64,000 bases of DNA from positions 1,162,303 to 1,226,302 of the forward strand of contig BCJX01000001.1 in NCBI GenBank assembly GCA_001600415.1, in the 5' to 3' direction. A program made the position numbers and the translations under genes. The notes beneath the pieces were generated by a model. The model worked only from the letters and a program-made list of their open reading frames with translations, ran no database searches and had not been told where the DNA came from. The stretch's first letter is position 1. Every line of letters starts with the position of its first letter. The DNA is from Pascua guehoae. Lineage: Eukaryota > Basidiomycota > Tremellomycetes > Trichosporonales > Trichosporonaceae. This document shows, piece after piece, positions 36,116 through 49,146 of this stretch.

Positions 36116-37632
36116 TCACTGCTGGTCGACCTCCATGGCGTTCTCGCTGTTCTCGTCGACGTCTTCGTCGTCGTCGTCCTCGTTCTCAACCTCAGAGGCT
36201 GAGAACACTTCGGTGCTCAGACGCGAAGCACGCGGCGCCCCACGGTCGGTTAACTGCCGCCGGCGGCCGCTCTGGGCACGCAACGGCGACGAGGGCGCAA
36301 GCTTGGGCTGCGGTGGCCTGGATGGCGTGTCGGGCAGGGCGTGTGGGCTGTTTGTGAGCTCGGCTTGCATGCGCGACAGGGGCGGTGGGTTCATGTGGTC
36401 GCAACGGGGACAGATCCAACCTGCATGGGTTAGCATCACCACCACTGCCTGCAACCTACGCATTCGCTCCCACTCGTACTTGCCCCCGACGAGGCCGTTG
36501 TGCCGGAAACACTTTTCGCAGACGAGTGCGTACTTGCTGCGTGCCGCTTCGGCTGGGTTGTGAGCTATGCGTGCGACAGACGTCCAGGCGGGACTCACAT
36601 GGGTCTTCGCCGAGGATTGAGTCGGCAAGGCGGTCGTACCACTTCTTCTCGGGCGTCGGCAGAATGGGCTGAATCGCTTGTACCTGCATCTGGAAGAGCG
36701 CGGCCTGCTCGGGAGTCATTCCGGGTGGGACGGGCACAGGAGTAGTCGGCGAACCTGAGCGGGTTAGACAACAAAAGAAACAACAACACCCACGGCCTCC
36801 AGGAGCTCCACCGGGAGCGAGGGGAGTGCCAGGCGGCTGAACCTGTGCGCCCTTCGCGGGCGGTGTTCCGGGGGTGCCCGGTGCGGACCCGGTTACTGGG
36901 CCCCCAGACTGTGGCGTGCCGGCCGCGGGGCGAACGGGTGTCGTAGGCTGTTGAGGGTGCTGAGGATGCTGAGGTTGCTGTTGCATGCGCATGGGTGTCT
37001 GATCGTCAGTTGCTGATCAGCACAGAGGCTGTGCTGCTTGCGCGCAGCTCGACTCACCGACTGGTCATATTGCTCGAGAAGTTTGCGCGTCGAGTCAAAG
37101 TTGGTCGCCTTCTTGATCTCGTCGACAGCCTGTCGCTGCTTGTTGAGCAGGACGCGGAGGTTGGTTTCTGGGCGTCAGTCGGACTGCCAGCAGCAAGCTG
37201 AGGCCAACTGACCTTCAGTGGTTCGAATACGTTTGAAAAGGAGTGTGAGAACACGGTTAGCCGCCCAGATGCTTCTGTCAGCTCTTATGGACCTCGAACA
37301 AGTCTCACAGAATGGGGCCGACGATCACGCCCCCGGTGCCAACGATGCGCGCCGTGAGGTAGTCGTTGGTCCATCCCACGAGGGACCAGGGAAAGCTGTC
37401 AAGCCACCAAAGACCAACCCAGAGGCCCCAGAAGGCGACCCCGTACAGGTTGAGGAAGAGACCGTAGCGGCGCTCGCGCAGCCTGATCTCTGAGAGGTAT
37501 AATTTAGCCTCGTCGATTTCGGTGGCGAGCTGGGCGAGGACGGATTCATAGTCCGTCGGCCCGGACTGCGCGTCAGCTCACAACTCAGCAGATTAGAGAG
37601 CTCACCCTCTTGAACCACGAGAAGAGGCCCAT
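36116..37632 (-). CDS. LNP1: Lunapark, ER three-way junction protein
   Basis: Eight exons: 37606-37632, 37309-37565, 37213-37271, 37058-37167, 36794-36998, 36599-36754, 36460-36552 and 36116-36420, giving 403 aa. The N-terminus MGLFSWFKR keeps the Gly2 of a myristoylated start. Two adjacent membrane helices follow, GLFLNLYGVAFWGLWVGLWW and ARIVGTGGVIVGPILIW, then a coiled coil (LLNKQRQAVDEIKKATNF). After a Pro-rich linker comes the Lunapark zinc ribbon: YALVCEKCFRHNGLV and WICPRCDHMNP (two CxxC pairs). The acidic C-terminal tail is long. In yeast and animals Lunapark stabilises ER tubule junctions. The gene shares a 402-bp head-to-head promoter with MIP1. Confidence 0.93.
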
Positions 37633-38034
37633 GGTTGGGAGATAGGTATTAAGAGAATTAAAAGTGGAGAGAAGTGAGGAAGAGAAGAAGGTGAACGTGT
37701 TCGTGTTTCTGTGCGTCTGTCACCTCGAGTTGCACCCATCCCGTCCTGCCCTCGGTTGCTTTACAAACCCGCACCAATTCTGCCTCGCCCACATGCGCGT
37801 CATAGTTGGCCGGCAAACCATGTCCGTGTGAGTGTTTGGGACCATACGGTAGGCCAATTTTGCTTCCGTTTCCTCCATCTCGCCGTGCCTCATTTTGGGT
37901 GGCCAATTTCAAGTGACTGCACATGTTCGCGCGTCCGGAGTAGCTTGCAGTCGCGATCGACTTCTTTTCCTTCTTCACACAGCCTCCTGCAAACAGATTT
38001 CGAGCGCGACTATACTTATCCGTGGCCGTACAGC
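37633..38034. promoter_or_regulatory. bidirectional promoter LNP1 / MIP1
   Basis: 402 bp between divergent ATGs. No TATA box is obvious; TTCTCTTCCT-type pyrimidine tracts are present. Confidence 0.5.
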
Positions 38035-41000
38035 ATGGCATCGCGCGTCTTTGACGTCGCACGTCTTACCCGGCCAATGCGGTTGCGCTGCCGTCCCCAT
38101 CTTGTTGCCGGTCCCAGTTGCCTCTGGTTCGCCTCGTATTCTTCGGCATCCAAACCAGTCTTGAAGGAGCGGGTGCGGCTCAGACGGCCTGATGCCCCGA
38201 CTGCTTCTGTCAACAACCGTGCCGAACTGAGCGACTATGATGAGGCGGTCAAGATTGCGAGCCAGATTTCTCCCGCTCCCACGTTCCAACGCCGTGCTGG
38301 TGAGAATATTCAAGGGAGAGCTCTCGACTGACGGGTAGCCCTCAGCGCTCTACCTTCGCTCGCAAGGTACATGCCACCACCAGGAAGCATACACCCGGCG
38401 GTCACTCAGGTCACGGAGGAAGAAGCTGGCATGTCCAGCGACGAGGCTGGCCCGTCATCGGCGCTCCCCCCTACACCAACCTTGAAAGGCAAAGAGCGAG
38501 CTATCGACCCGGGGCCGGAGACGGCCTCTGCGGCCTCCCCTTCGGCGACGGTGAAGGCGAAGCGGAAGAAGAGGGCGCCTACGCGTCTGTTAGACAAGGT
38601 CGTTTCTTCGAGCCTGCCTGCATCCTCGGAACCAGCAAACGCAGAAGCAGCGAGCTGTGAGTCTCCGTGGATAACGTGATGTGCCCACCATCGTTGCTAA
38701 CAAACTTAGCCGGCTTACGCCGCAATCCAGTCGGAGTGCAGCTGCTCGCTGCCCAGATGCACGAACAAATGTTTCCCGGAAAGTCTCTTCCAAAGCCACC
38801 ACAAGCTCTAGTTGACATTTCGCGGCAACATTTGGCCGAGCACGGTTTGTCACCAGAGGGCGCGGCCGTGCTGCCCGAAATTGCATTCGACATGCCAGCC
38901 CTGGAGGGTGGCAACATTCGAGAACATTACCGGGCGCTGGGAAAGTACGCCGCCGAGCCGTATCTCTCGATGGCGCGCGAATTTGCACAAGCCGAGCTGC
39001 CCCCTCTACCGAACGCATGGGAGACGACACGGCCTGGGTGGACTCGTTATGGGCGCGATGGGAGTGTGACGCAGGTGGACAACCTGAACGGCGAGACACT
39101 CGTGTGTTTTGACGTTGAGACACTGTGGAAATTGTCACCATACCCCGTGATGGCGACAGCTGCCTCTCCGAACGCGTGGTACTCGTGGCTCAGCCCTTGT
39201 ATCTTCGAGGACCCGCCTGCCGAAGAACCTGCACCGCGCCAGCCGTGGGAGAAGAAGGCGCCAGAGAGTCACTTGCCCCGCACGCTCATCCCCCTCTTCG
39301 AGGGCAATACGGTGCCGACAATCGCTGTTGGCCACAATGTTGGCTACGACCGTGCACGCGTAAAGGAAGAATACGCGTTGGACCGCACACCGACGCGGTG
39401 GCTCGACACGCTCTCGCTGCATGTCGCAACGCGAGGGATCACATCTGTCCAGCGCCCAGCGTGGATGAAGCATCGGAAGAACAAGATTGACAAGGCGACA
39501 CGCGAATCGGAGACGATCGCTGCGCTCCGCGAGGAAGCCGAGGGAGGCGATGAACTGTTAGCAGCGAGCCTCGCCGATATTGGCGACAGCCTGAGCGACG
39601 ACTCGGACACTGGTGTAGCGCAACGGTGGGAGGACATGACGTCGGCCAACTCTCTCGCAGACGTTGCTGCTCTCCACTGTGGGATACCAGTGGACAAGAG
39701 CATTCGCGACCGGTTCAGCGACGACGAATTCCGCCACGCGTCCCAGTTGCGTCCTGAACTCACCGAGCTGCTAAACTATTGTGCCACCGACGTCAAGACC
39801 ACACACGCCGTGTACAAAGCCGTCCTCCCGTTATTCCTCAACTCTTGTCCTCACCCCGCGACATTTGCTGGAGTGCTCGCGATGGGGAGCTCGTTCCTGC
39901 CTGTGAATGACAGCTGGAACGAATACCTCCGCAGTGCAGAGACCATGTACCAGGAGATGAGGGAGAATGTGCGGTGTGCTCTTCGCCATCTCGCCGACAG
40001 ACTCAAGGACCGCGGTCCAGACGAGAATGACCCATGGTCGTCCCAGCTCGACTGGACGCCCAAGGCTGCGCGATGGCCAGACGCGGGCCCTGAGGCCCCT
40101 GTTTCCGAGCCGGTTCAGCCACCTGGAGCGCTTCCGACAAGTGACGACCCACCCCCACTGCCGGCATGGTACGCCCCAATCGCCGCGAGTAGCGACAACG
40201 TCGTGTCGGCGCAGTACCAGCGAGCCATTCTTCCGCTTCTGTTGCGCATGTCCTGCAGGGGTTACCCAGTGTACAATCTCACCAACCACATGTGGTGTTT
40301 CCGAGCCCCGATCGAGGCGATCCCAGACCTGGTTGAAGAGTACGGTGCGCCTGTTGACCTGAATGACGAGGACGCCCACCTCGAACCTCTGCTGGAGACG
40401 GGTGCCTTTTTCCGCGTCTCCAAAGCTGGTGCCCCGCGTAAACTCAAGCTCGTGGGCAAAGGAGTCTCAAAGGACGTCAAGAGGGGCGCCCTGACGAGCC
40501 CATATCCCGACCTGCTTGCGAAAGCTGTCAAGGGCGACTGGCCTGGCGCTCAGGATGACCTCGTCAAGTGCGCCGAGGACATGCGCAAGGACGGAAAAAC
40601 AAACGAATGGGCATCCCAACTGGACTGGACGCCGGTATCGCCATCGAGTGCCATTTCTGTTGGCAAGGGCAAGAAGTCCAAGGCTTCGATCAAACGCAAG
40701 CAGTATGGCACATGGCCAAAATGGTACTGGGACTTGACGGTCGCCGAGACGAACAAAAAGATACCGTTTGGCGAGCTCGACCTGACGATGCGCAAGTCGG
40801 TTGCGCCGCTTCTTCTCCGCATGCAGTGGAATGGCTACCCACTCGCGCTCAGCAAAGAGTATAAATGGGTGTACCGCGTCCCAAGGGCCGATCTTTCGAA
40901 CGATGCGGATGCGCCGCTAACCCAAGAAAAGGCCGTCTCGTTTGTGTCAAAGGACAGCGACGACATGTTCCGAGAGGATAGGGAGCACGTCTACTTTCGT

Positions 41001-42785
41001 ATGCCGCACAAGGACGGAGAGGGACACAATGTTGGTAACCCGCTCTCCAAGGCGTTCCTCAAGGCGATGGAAAAGGGAGAGCTGTCGTCTGCGCTGGCCG
41101 ACGATCCAGACCCACAAGTCGCGTCGGCTGCATCGGCCGCAACCAACATGAACGCACTGTGCAGCTACTGGATTTCGTCGCGCGAGCGGATCATGAAACA
41201 GTTTGTCGTGTACCGCGACGACACCCACGGCATGATCTTGCCCCAGGTCATTACGATGGGCACTGTGACGCGGCGTGCCGTCGAGGCGACGTGGTTGACG
41301 GCGTCCAACGCAAAGAAGAACCGTGTGGGCTCTGAGCTCAAGGCGATGGTGCGCGCTCCCCCGGGGTACGCTCTCGTGGGCGCCGATGTCGACTCGCAGG
41401 AGCTGTGGATCTCGAGTGTCATGGGCGACTCGCAGTTTGGCGTCCACGGCGCGACGGCCATTGGGTGGATGACGCTCGAGGGCACGAAATCGGCCGGGAC
41501 CGACCTGCACAGCAAAACGGCAAGCATTCTGGGCACGTCTCGCGACGCGGCCAAGGTGTTCAACTACTCGCGTATCTATGGTGCAGGCAAGCCGCACGCG
41601 ATCCAGCTGCTTCTGCAAGGGGACGGCAGCCTTACGCACGATGCGGCCGACAAGCTCGCGACCGACCTGTACAAGAAGACCAAGGGCGCTAAGTCGTTCC
41701 GGTCAAAGGGACGTGGACCAGCGCAGACGCAGTATCTGTGGCACGGCGGGTCTGAGTCGTACCTATTCAACACGCTCGAGGCGATTGCGCTCATGGACCG
41801 GCCGACGACTCCGGCGCTCGGGTGCGGTGTGACGCGTGCGCTGCGCAAGTCGTTCCTCGACGTCGCCCAGTCGTACTTGCCGTCGCGTATCAACTGGGTC
41901 GTCCAGTCGTCGGGTGTCGACTATCTGCACCTCCTGATCACATCCATGGAGTACCTCGTGCGCCGATACGACATCAAGGCGCGCTACCTCATCAGCGTAC
42001 ACGACGAGGTGCGCTACCTAGCGGCCGACGAGGACAAGTACCGCACCGCGCTCGCGCTCCAGATTGCCAATGCGTGGACGCGCGCCCTGTTCTGCTTCAA
42101 TCTCGGCCTCGACGACATGCCCCAGGGTGTGGCCTTTTTCTCGGCGGTCGACATTGACACGGTTCTCCGTAAAGAGCCCGACATGCCGTGTGTGACGCCC
42201 TCGCACCCCACCGCTCTGCCCCCCGGCGAGACCTTGGATATCAACACGCTCCTCGCGCGCACCCCGGCCCTCCTCGGTCCCGACGCGGACACGTACGCAC
42301 CCCTCCCCCGTGAAGAGGACCCCGGTGCGCCCGTCGCCATCTTTGACGACCTCGGGTCGTATGGGCACCAGTCGTTCCTCCGAGCACAAAAGGACACTCG
42401 CCCACGTGCCGCAAGGGCATGGCTTGACGCTCAGCCCCAGCTCGTCCCCGAAGACGACCCGGAACAAGTGAGCGACACCCTCCCAAAGCGGACTGTACGC
42501 AAAGCGGCCAAAAAGTCGACGACACCCACAACAAGACGCAAAGCGCAGCCCGTCGCCGCCGCCCCAGACATTGTAGAGGCCGCCCCTGAACTCGTTCTCG
42601 AGGACGAGTACTTTGGCCACCTTGCGCCAACGCGCGTACAACAAGGAGACGACGACAACGACATTGCTCGCTTCCCACGCCACCTTCGCGTACAGGACGG
42701 GTGGCGCGACGACGAGATTGACGACGCGTTTGCGGCCGTCCGGCGCGAGAGGGTGCATGCTGCAAGGTCAAGGGTGTGGATGTGA
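38035..42785 (+). CDS. MIP1: mitochondrial DNA polymerase gamma
   Basis: Exons 38035-38299, 38339-38656 and 38710-42785 give 1552 aa. The N-terminus (SRVFDVARLTRPMRLRCR) is a basic mitochondrial presequence. The 3'-5' exonuclease motifs are LVCFDVETLW (about 327), VGHNVGYDRARVKEEY (about 401) and NYCATDVKTTHAVY (about 549). Family-A polymerase motifs are GADVDSQELWISSV (A, about 1085), AKVFNYSRIYGAGKPHA (B, about 1142) and ISVHDEVRYL (C, about 1292). All catalytic acidic residues are present. About 255 residues follow motif C, comparable to the C-terminal extension of yeast Mip1. It replicates and repairs mitochondrial DNA in the matrix. Residues about 90-190 are a Ser/Glu-rich disordered insert. 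Confidence 0.96.
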
Positions 42786-43266
42786 GCCGGGATCATATCG
42801 AGTGGGGGGTGAGGAGAGGTTTGGTGGGTGGGGAAGAGGAGGCGGAGAACATCTTGGCACTGTTGTATGAATACGCTTCTTGCATCCAACTCTGGAGGTT
42901 GTGGCACTCGGGAGGTTGTGGCTGCGAACCATCAGCGAGTGCTGTAGCCATGCGCTGCCTATCAATGCGCGGTTGTCGAGCAGCAAGCAGCCACGGTGTG
43001 GAGTGAGGGAGCAATCCGCTGCACGATGTGTTTGCTGCCCTCATTAACTGCCATGATGGAAGTCTGAACTGCCCATCGTCGCGCTACCAACAATCCCCGC
43101 CCAACTGCAACGCAGACACTTGTCGACTGACGCGCAAGTGTTGTACACCATGCATCCATGCACCACGACCAATGAGTGACGTCTATAACTGAGAATGATA
43201 GTATGCGAGAAGCGAGATTCTGCGACGTGTCGGCAACCAACCTGCACGACCGCGACAAGTATGCAC
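42786..43266. other. convergent intergenic MIP1 / UTP14
   Basis: 481 bp between two stop codons. No gene seen. Confidence 0.5.
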
Positions 43267-46200
43267 TTAGAAGAGCTTGCGCACGGGCTCGATAATGGCT
43301 CCAGGCTGGACAGTCAGTGCGGCCCCCACTTTTCCCAGCTCCTTGTCTGCCCCTCGGCCTCTCCCCCGGCCTCTGCCCGGGCCTCGGCCCCGACCTCGGA
43401 CTCACCTTCTTGACGACACGCGGCATCGTCTGGCGCTGGAACCCCGCCCTTGCATTCCACTCTGCGCCCACGGGGTTGCGGAAGCTGGCCTCGTACTGCG
43501 CCACGCTCGTGTACGGGTACGGCAGGTCGGTGGGGAGGAATCGGGTCGCTTTGCGGTCGCGTTTTTCCGAAATGATGACATTGTCGCGCTGGGCGTCCTT
43601 GCGCGTCTCGGGCGCCACGCCGGGGGTGGTCTTGAGGAAACGCGGGTTGGCCGAGCGGCGCTTTTTGGCGCCCTTGCCGCCCCACGAGCCCCAGCCGGGG
43701 AGCGTCGTGTCTTCGACTTTGGGCGCGTCGGCTGCCATTGTCCGGGCCTTTTCGGCTGCAAAGTCCTGGTCTTGTTAGTAAGGGAGATCCGGGTGGGATG
43801 TAGTGCCCGGCGCGCGGCATATGAAGAGTTTGACTCACCGCAACGACGTCGTCGCCGGCAAACGCCTCGGCGACGAGCTCGCGCTGCGTAAACGCCTTGA
43901 CGCCCGAGATGGGCATGAGTTCGTCGGCGTCCGAGTCCGAGTCCGAGTCGGCGGCGGCGGCGGTTGCAGCAGGGACGGCAGGCTGCTTGTCCTTGCCCTT
44001 TGCACTCTCCTTGCCCTTGCCCTTTGTCTTTGCGGCAGCAGGCTTTGGCGCCACGTCAATCTCGACGCGCTCCTCGTCCTCGGCGGCGGCGCGGTCGAGT
44101 GCGGCCTTTTTCAGCCCGCGCACTGCGCGCGCCTCGGCCGACGTCGCGAGCGTGTTGCGCTTGCGCGAGGGGCCCGAGGCGTTGCTCGCGTCAAGCCATG
44201 GGTTGACGTCGCCGAATGCGCCCGTCGCGGGCGCCGGAGAGGGAGACCGTTGGGGAGGTGCTGGGGCCGACTTTGCCGCCTTGGCCTTGGCTGCGGGAGC
44301 GGGGGCGGACGCGTCAATGGGCCCCGAAAAGACCATGCGGCCCTCGCCAATCTTCATGACGTGCGTCTCGTCGTCGGCGTCGCTGTCGCTCGCGTCGGCC
44401 GCTCCCTCGCCGTCGGCGTCGCCAAACATTTCAATCTCGCGCCGGAGGTCGGCCTCCTGCTCGCGCACAGCCTTGATCTCGCGCTCGGCCGCCTTCTTCA
44501 TAAACGCCATGTGCGCAATGCCCTTTTTGCCCTCTTCCTTTGGCATCTTGGCGTCGAGCGCGGCGAGCTGGTCGAATGCGCGCGTCTTGATCGCGTCCTC
44601 GTCGCCGTCCTCGTCGTCGCTGCTCTCACTGCTGCTCTCGTCGCTCTCCTTGCCGTGGATCTTGCGGTTGAGGCGATCACGGATCGTGAGCATGTCGTCG
44701 CGCGCAGCACGCGCATCGTCCGTCTCGGCCTCGCCGCGGCCAAACCGCGACCGTGCTCCGTGACGCAGCGTCGCGCGCTCCCGCGCACGCTCGCGGTCGA
44801 GCCTCTCCCGCTCCGCCTCGGCCGCCTCGGGGTCCACCCGCTCCAGGTCGGACAGCGACAGGCCCTGGTCGGCGTCGCCCGCCGCAGCCTTGGCGGCACG
44901 CTTGCGCGCGAGCTTGCGGAACGTCTTCGACTTGATCTTGGACACGCGCTTGGCCCGCGCCTCGGCACGGAACATGAGCTCGCGCTGGTATCGCAGCTCG
45001 CGGCGGCGCTCGGCAATCTCCTCCACCGACAGGTCCTGGCCACGGAGCGCCTCGTCCTCGGCCGCCGTCACACCAGAGTCGGTCAAGTTGGCCTTTGCGA
45101 GCAGTGCCTGCACGGCCGACTCGTGCTCGTTCTCGGGCTTGAACGATGCCACCACCTCGCCAGCGCTCTTGACCCCACCGCGCGCCGCTGCCTGCAGGGG
45201 GAACGACAGGTGCTCGGCCTCCTTGACGCGCTTCATCACCCCAGACCACTTTTGGCCCTCGTTCTTGGTCGCCTCGTACGCTGCCTCGCGGTCCAGGCGT
45301 TCCTGGGCTGTAGTAGGGAGTGGCGCAGACAGCACGCCCGACTTGAGCACAGACGACGACTTCTTGCCCGACTTGGACGGCAAAAGTGCCGACGCGCCAG
45401 AGAGTGTCGGCGCAGACGCAATCAGAGACGACAGGTCCACCTTGGTCTCTGCATTCGTTAGCTATGTATGCACTGGTTTCCCAAAAGTGTGGCGCATCGA
45501 CTCACTGTTCTTCAGACCAAGGTCGCCGGCGTCAGCGAGACCAGGACCAGAGACAACAGGCAGAACGCGCCGCTTCTTGCCCGTGTCCACAGTGTCCTCG
45601 TCCTCGGCCTTGCGCTTCTTGTCTGCCGATGTGAGACCGTCGACGAACGCGTCCAACCCGTCGAGGTCGCCCTCGTCATCGGACAGGTCGGATGGGAGTT
45701 CTGGGTCCTCGTCGTATGCTTCAGACTCAGAGTCGGCGTCGTCCGACTCGGCCTCCATCTCCACATCCTCCTCTTCACTGTCCTCGTCCTCGTTCTCATC
45801 CTCATCCTCCTCTCCGTCGTCGTCGTCGTCCTCCTGCACTTCCTCCTCCTCAGGGAATGCCGACTTGAACGCCGTCCGTGGTGACCGCTCCACCTCTGGA
45901 TCGCTCTCACTCTCACTCTCGTCGAGGTTGACCGCAAGCGGCTTGGCCGGCTGTTCCGTTAGACAACTCTTGGTCGGGACAGAACCGCGACTCCTCCCCA
46001 ACTCACCTTCCTGACGACCTCCTTGCCCTTCTTTCCCTTTCCCTTCTCGAGCTGGCGGAACACATCCCCCCACCGATCCTCATCACTCCCTTCCGACTCC
46101 CACGCCGCGTCCGAGTCGACGTCCTCGTCGTCGCTCTCCTCGACCTCGCCCGCCTCGTCGGCCGCAATCATCATGGCGACCTTGCGGATACGCGCCTGCA

Positions 46201-46453
46201 TGTCGTCGTCCGAGTCGCCGTCGTCATTGTGTCGGCGCCGCGGTCCCTCGTCGGCCTCCTCGCGCGACAGGCTCATCTGCGCCGCGCCCGTCCGGTGCCG
46301 CTTCGGCAGCGCCGCAGTGAACGTGTACGTATCGGGCACCTCTGCCTTTTCCGCCCGGGCCTTGTTGCCTCCCGCTCGCCGGGGCTTGCCTGCTGCGGGC
46401 TGCGACGAGGCAGAGAAGACGGCGCCGCCGGCACGGATGTTCTTGCGCGCCAT
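43267..46453 (-). CDS. UTP14: U3 snoRNP / SSU processome protein UTP14
   Basis: Exons 46007-46453, 45506-45950, 43839-45448, 43406-43765 and 43267-43305 give 966 aa (yeast about 899). The N-terminus is basic (ARKNIRAGGAVFSASSQ). Two long acidic tracts follow (near residues 90-130 and 165-250). The conserved core reads NEGQKWSGVMKRVKEAEHL, LRYQRELMFRAEARAKRV, KIKSKTFRKLARKRAAKA and later GAFGDVNPWLDASNASGPSR. The C-terminal Utp14 signature is PGWGSWGGKGAKKRRS, VIISEKRDRK, PYPYTSVAQYEASFRNPVG and PGAIIEPVRKLF. The acceptor of exon 4 (CTAACAAGACCAG) was set to give DFAAEKA before PGWGSW. Utp14 activates the helicase Dhr1 during 18S rRNA maturation in the nucleolus. Confidence 0.95.
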
Positions 46454-47129
46454 CGTGTACTGTCTCGGTGTGGAGGGGGGGGCAAGGTAGGTCGTAGCTA
46501 GAGTATCTGATGTCTAGATGCCGCAACGGTTGTGGTCCATACCTGTGGACATGGTCTTTGGTCATGGCCATCCAAAATCTCAAGACTAGCCACGTGGGAA
46601 TCGGTGCCTGAAAACAATGGGAATATCCACGTCAATGCATGCTCGTGATACCTTTGATAATGGGATTGATCCGTTTTCCTCCGGTCATCCATCCAGTGCC
46701 ACACTCGGACGTGTCGGGAATAGCGGGTGGGCTGAGGGGCCTCTGGCTCGGCCGTTCGCTGGCTGGCTCACTCGCTGGCTCGCTCGCTGCTGGCTGACTG
46801 GCTGGCTGGTTGGCTTCTGGCTGGCTCGTGGCTGGCTGGTGCCTCTGCGTCCTGGGCCGCACCTCCGCCGACCCACTGCGAGCCAGGCTGGCTGCAGGCT
46901 GGGTTGCTGCCTCGCTCGCTCGCTGGCAGGCCCACCTGCTCCCCTCCCCTCCCCGCCCTGGCTCGTGCTCGTTGGCTGCTGCTGCTCGCTCTGCGCTCTG
47001 CACCTTTCGACCTCTTGTCGCCGTCTCGACTCGCTCCCTCCTCCACACACACCTCTCCCTCTCCTCGTGCGTCACCACCCCCCAGCCCCCCTCACCGCCC
47101 CGCCTCCCCCGCGCTCACGCAGCAGTAAA
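46454..47129. promoter_or_regulatory. bidirectional promoter UTP14 / ATP16
   Basis: 676 bp between divergent ATGs. The ATP16 side carries an imperfect CTGGCTGGCT/GCTCGCTCG repeat at about 46755-46930, followed by a C/T-rich leader. Confidence 0.5.
46755..46930. repeat. CTGG/CTCG tetranucleotide-type low-complexity repeat
   Basis: Dense imperfect runs of GGCTGGCT and GCTCGCTCG in the ATP16 promoter. Confidence 0.8.
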
Positions 47130-48324
47130 ATGTCCGCCCTCCGCCTCACCTCGTCGCTCCGCGCTGCCACCCGCCAGGTCGCGGCTGCCCGTGTCGCCCG
47201 GAGGGGCTACGCCGACGTCGCGGACGACAAGCTCAAGCTCTCGCTCGTCCTCCCCCACCAGGTGGGTACCGGCTCAACGATGGGAGAGAGGGAGAGGAGA
47301 GGGGGGGAGAAGGGAAATGTGGAGAGAATGGGCGAGATTGAGGAGGGAGAGAGAGTTGGATGGGAGGGGTGGAGAGAGAGTGCGATGGGGCGTCCGTGGA
47401 TCGATGAAGACGGCGCAATGAGCGGACTGCGACTGCAACAGCGGCAGACACTCTCGCGGCGTGCGCATATACTGCGCGTCCACTGCGCCAAAGCAACTCG
47501 CCTACTCCGCCCCCAAGTCGCTCTGGACAAATCGGAAACGCCAAGCTAACTCTCAGGCCCTCTTCTCGTCGGCCGCCGTCACCCAGGTCAACATCCCCGC
47601 CGCGACCGGTGACATGGGTGTCCTCGCCAACCACGTTCCCGCCATCGAGGCTCTCCGCCCCGGCGTCGTCGAGGTTATCGAGGAGGGCGGCAAGGGCGGC
47701 AAGTGGTTCAGTGAGTTGGTGGACCGTATACTCGATCGACAATTGCGAGGGGGTGTGGCATCATGTTGTTGCAGACTGGCAATGGGCCATAGTGGTGGGC
47801 AGAGGTGTACATGGTGTTCATGCGCGATCTCTCTGTGCTCTCGTCAGCCACAACCTCCTCTGCACCTCGACGTTGTCATCGTCTAGGCTGCGCCATGCGT
47901 CATCTGCTTGCCTTACCGTCCGATCCCTGCCCTCCTTTGCACTGCGTCTTCGCGTTCCATCTCTACACCAGCGCACTCAGCCCGCAGCCGCAGCCCACTA
48001 ACACTCCAGTCTCTGCCGGCTTCGCCACCGTCCACGGCAACAACACCCTGACCATCAACGCCGTCGAGGCCTACCCCCTCGAGTCGTTCTCGCTCGACGT
48101 GAGTACCAGCCCACAGTGGACCGGCACGTTCTGCTGCCGCACAAGGCACCACAGCCTCAGTCCATTAAACAACATTCGCCCCATGCTCACTCGCACAGAA
48201 CGTCCGCTCCGGCCTCTCCGAGGCCCAGAAGGTCCTTGGCTCCGCCGCCCCGGAGGCTGAGAAGGCCGAGGCCCGCATCGAGGTCGAGGTCTTCGAGGCC
48301 CTCCAGTCTGCTCTTGCCAAGTAG
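47130..48324 (+). CDS. ATP16: mitochondrial ATP synthase subunit delta (F1 central stalk)
   Basis: Exons 47130-47261, 47557-47710, 48010-48098 and 48199-48324 give 166 aa (yeast 160). The presequence is SALRLTSSLRAATRQVAAAR with RGYA as the likely processing region. The mature part reads KLSLVLPHQALFSSAAVTQV, PAATGDMGVLANHVPAIEAL, ISAGFATVHGNNTLTINAVE and a C-terminal helical pair (VRSGLSEAQKVLGS). These are the beta-sandwich and helical hairpin of the delta/epsilon family, which couples rotor and catalytic head in the inner membrane. Introns are 295, 299 and 100 nt, longer than average here. Confidence 0.95.
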
Positions 48325-49048
48325 ACGCGTCTGCGCAGTGGGTAGTAGCAAGCCCGAGAGGGTAAACATGCATCAAAATGCCAAACGGCCGCAAGTGGGA
48401 TTGGGGAGTCGTAGTCGATGGGCTTGGAGGCAAGCTTGCACTGGCACGCGTGTCTCAACTTGGAACTCTGTGTGCCAGTGTCCCGTCAGTGTCCCGTCAG
48501 TGAGAGGAGCTGCTATGGAGCGGGTCTCTGAGGCATCAGCCCCTTGCGCCAGCCTCGTGTCAATGACTCTGATGGCCATCATGACCGTACTCACCATCTC
48601 GCGCCGCCCTTTGCTGTTTCGTCCCCGCCAGTTGCCCAAAGATGGCCGGGAGAGTCACCGTTCCCTCATCATGCTCCAAGAACGAATTTGAGGACGTTCT
48701 CTATACCCTTCCGAGAACTTACCCTTCCGAGAACCCCGGCCAGTCACAGCACGAACCTTCGGACCCGCGGGCCTTCTACGCCGTTTGGTGCGCTCGTATT
48801 CTTGACGTTCCGGAGTGCGCAAACTCGAACATGCCTCGCGCACCTCGCCGAAAGCTTGGCGGGCGAGATACGACAACCTGGTCCAGGTAAAGTCTGGTAC
48901 GTTTCAAAAGCGCGCACCACCCTCAGCGCTTTGTCGCAACAGGTAGTTGCTTCACAAACGTGCACTGCGATCTCTGGGAGAATCGTCCCTCTGAAGGGGC
49001 GGCGCCGCTTTGGACGTTTCTACTCCACCACGATTCCCAGCTCGTCTC

Positions 49049-49146
49049 TTCTGCCACAGGTCTTCTGCCACAGGTCTTCTGCCACAGGTCTTCTGCCACA
49101 GGTCTTCTGCCACAGGTCTTCAGTCACAGGTCTTCTGCCACAGGCC
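49049..49146. repeat. 14-bp tandem repeat, seven copies
   Basis: The unit TTCTGCCACAGGTC is repeated head to tail. The sixth copy is changed to TTCAGTCACAGGTC and the seventh ends GGCC. 14 is not a multiple of 3, so it is not a coding repeat. Confidence 0.95.
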
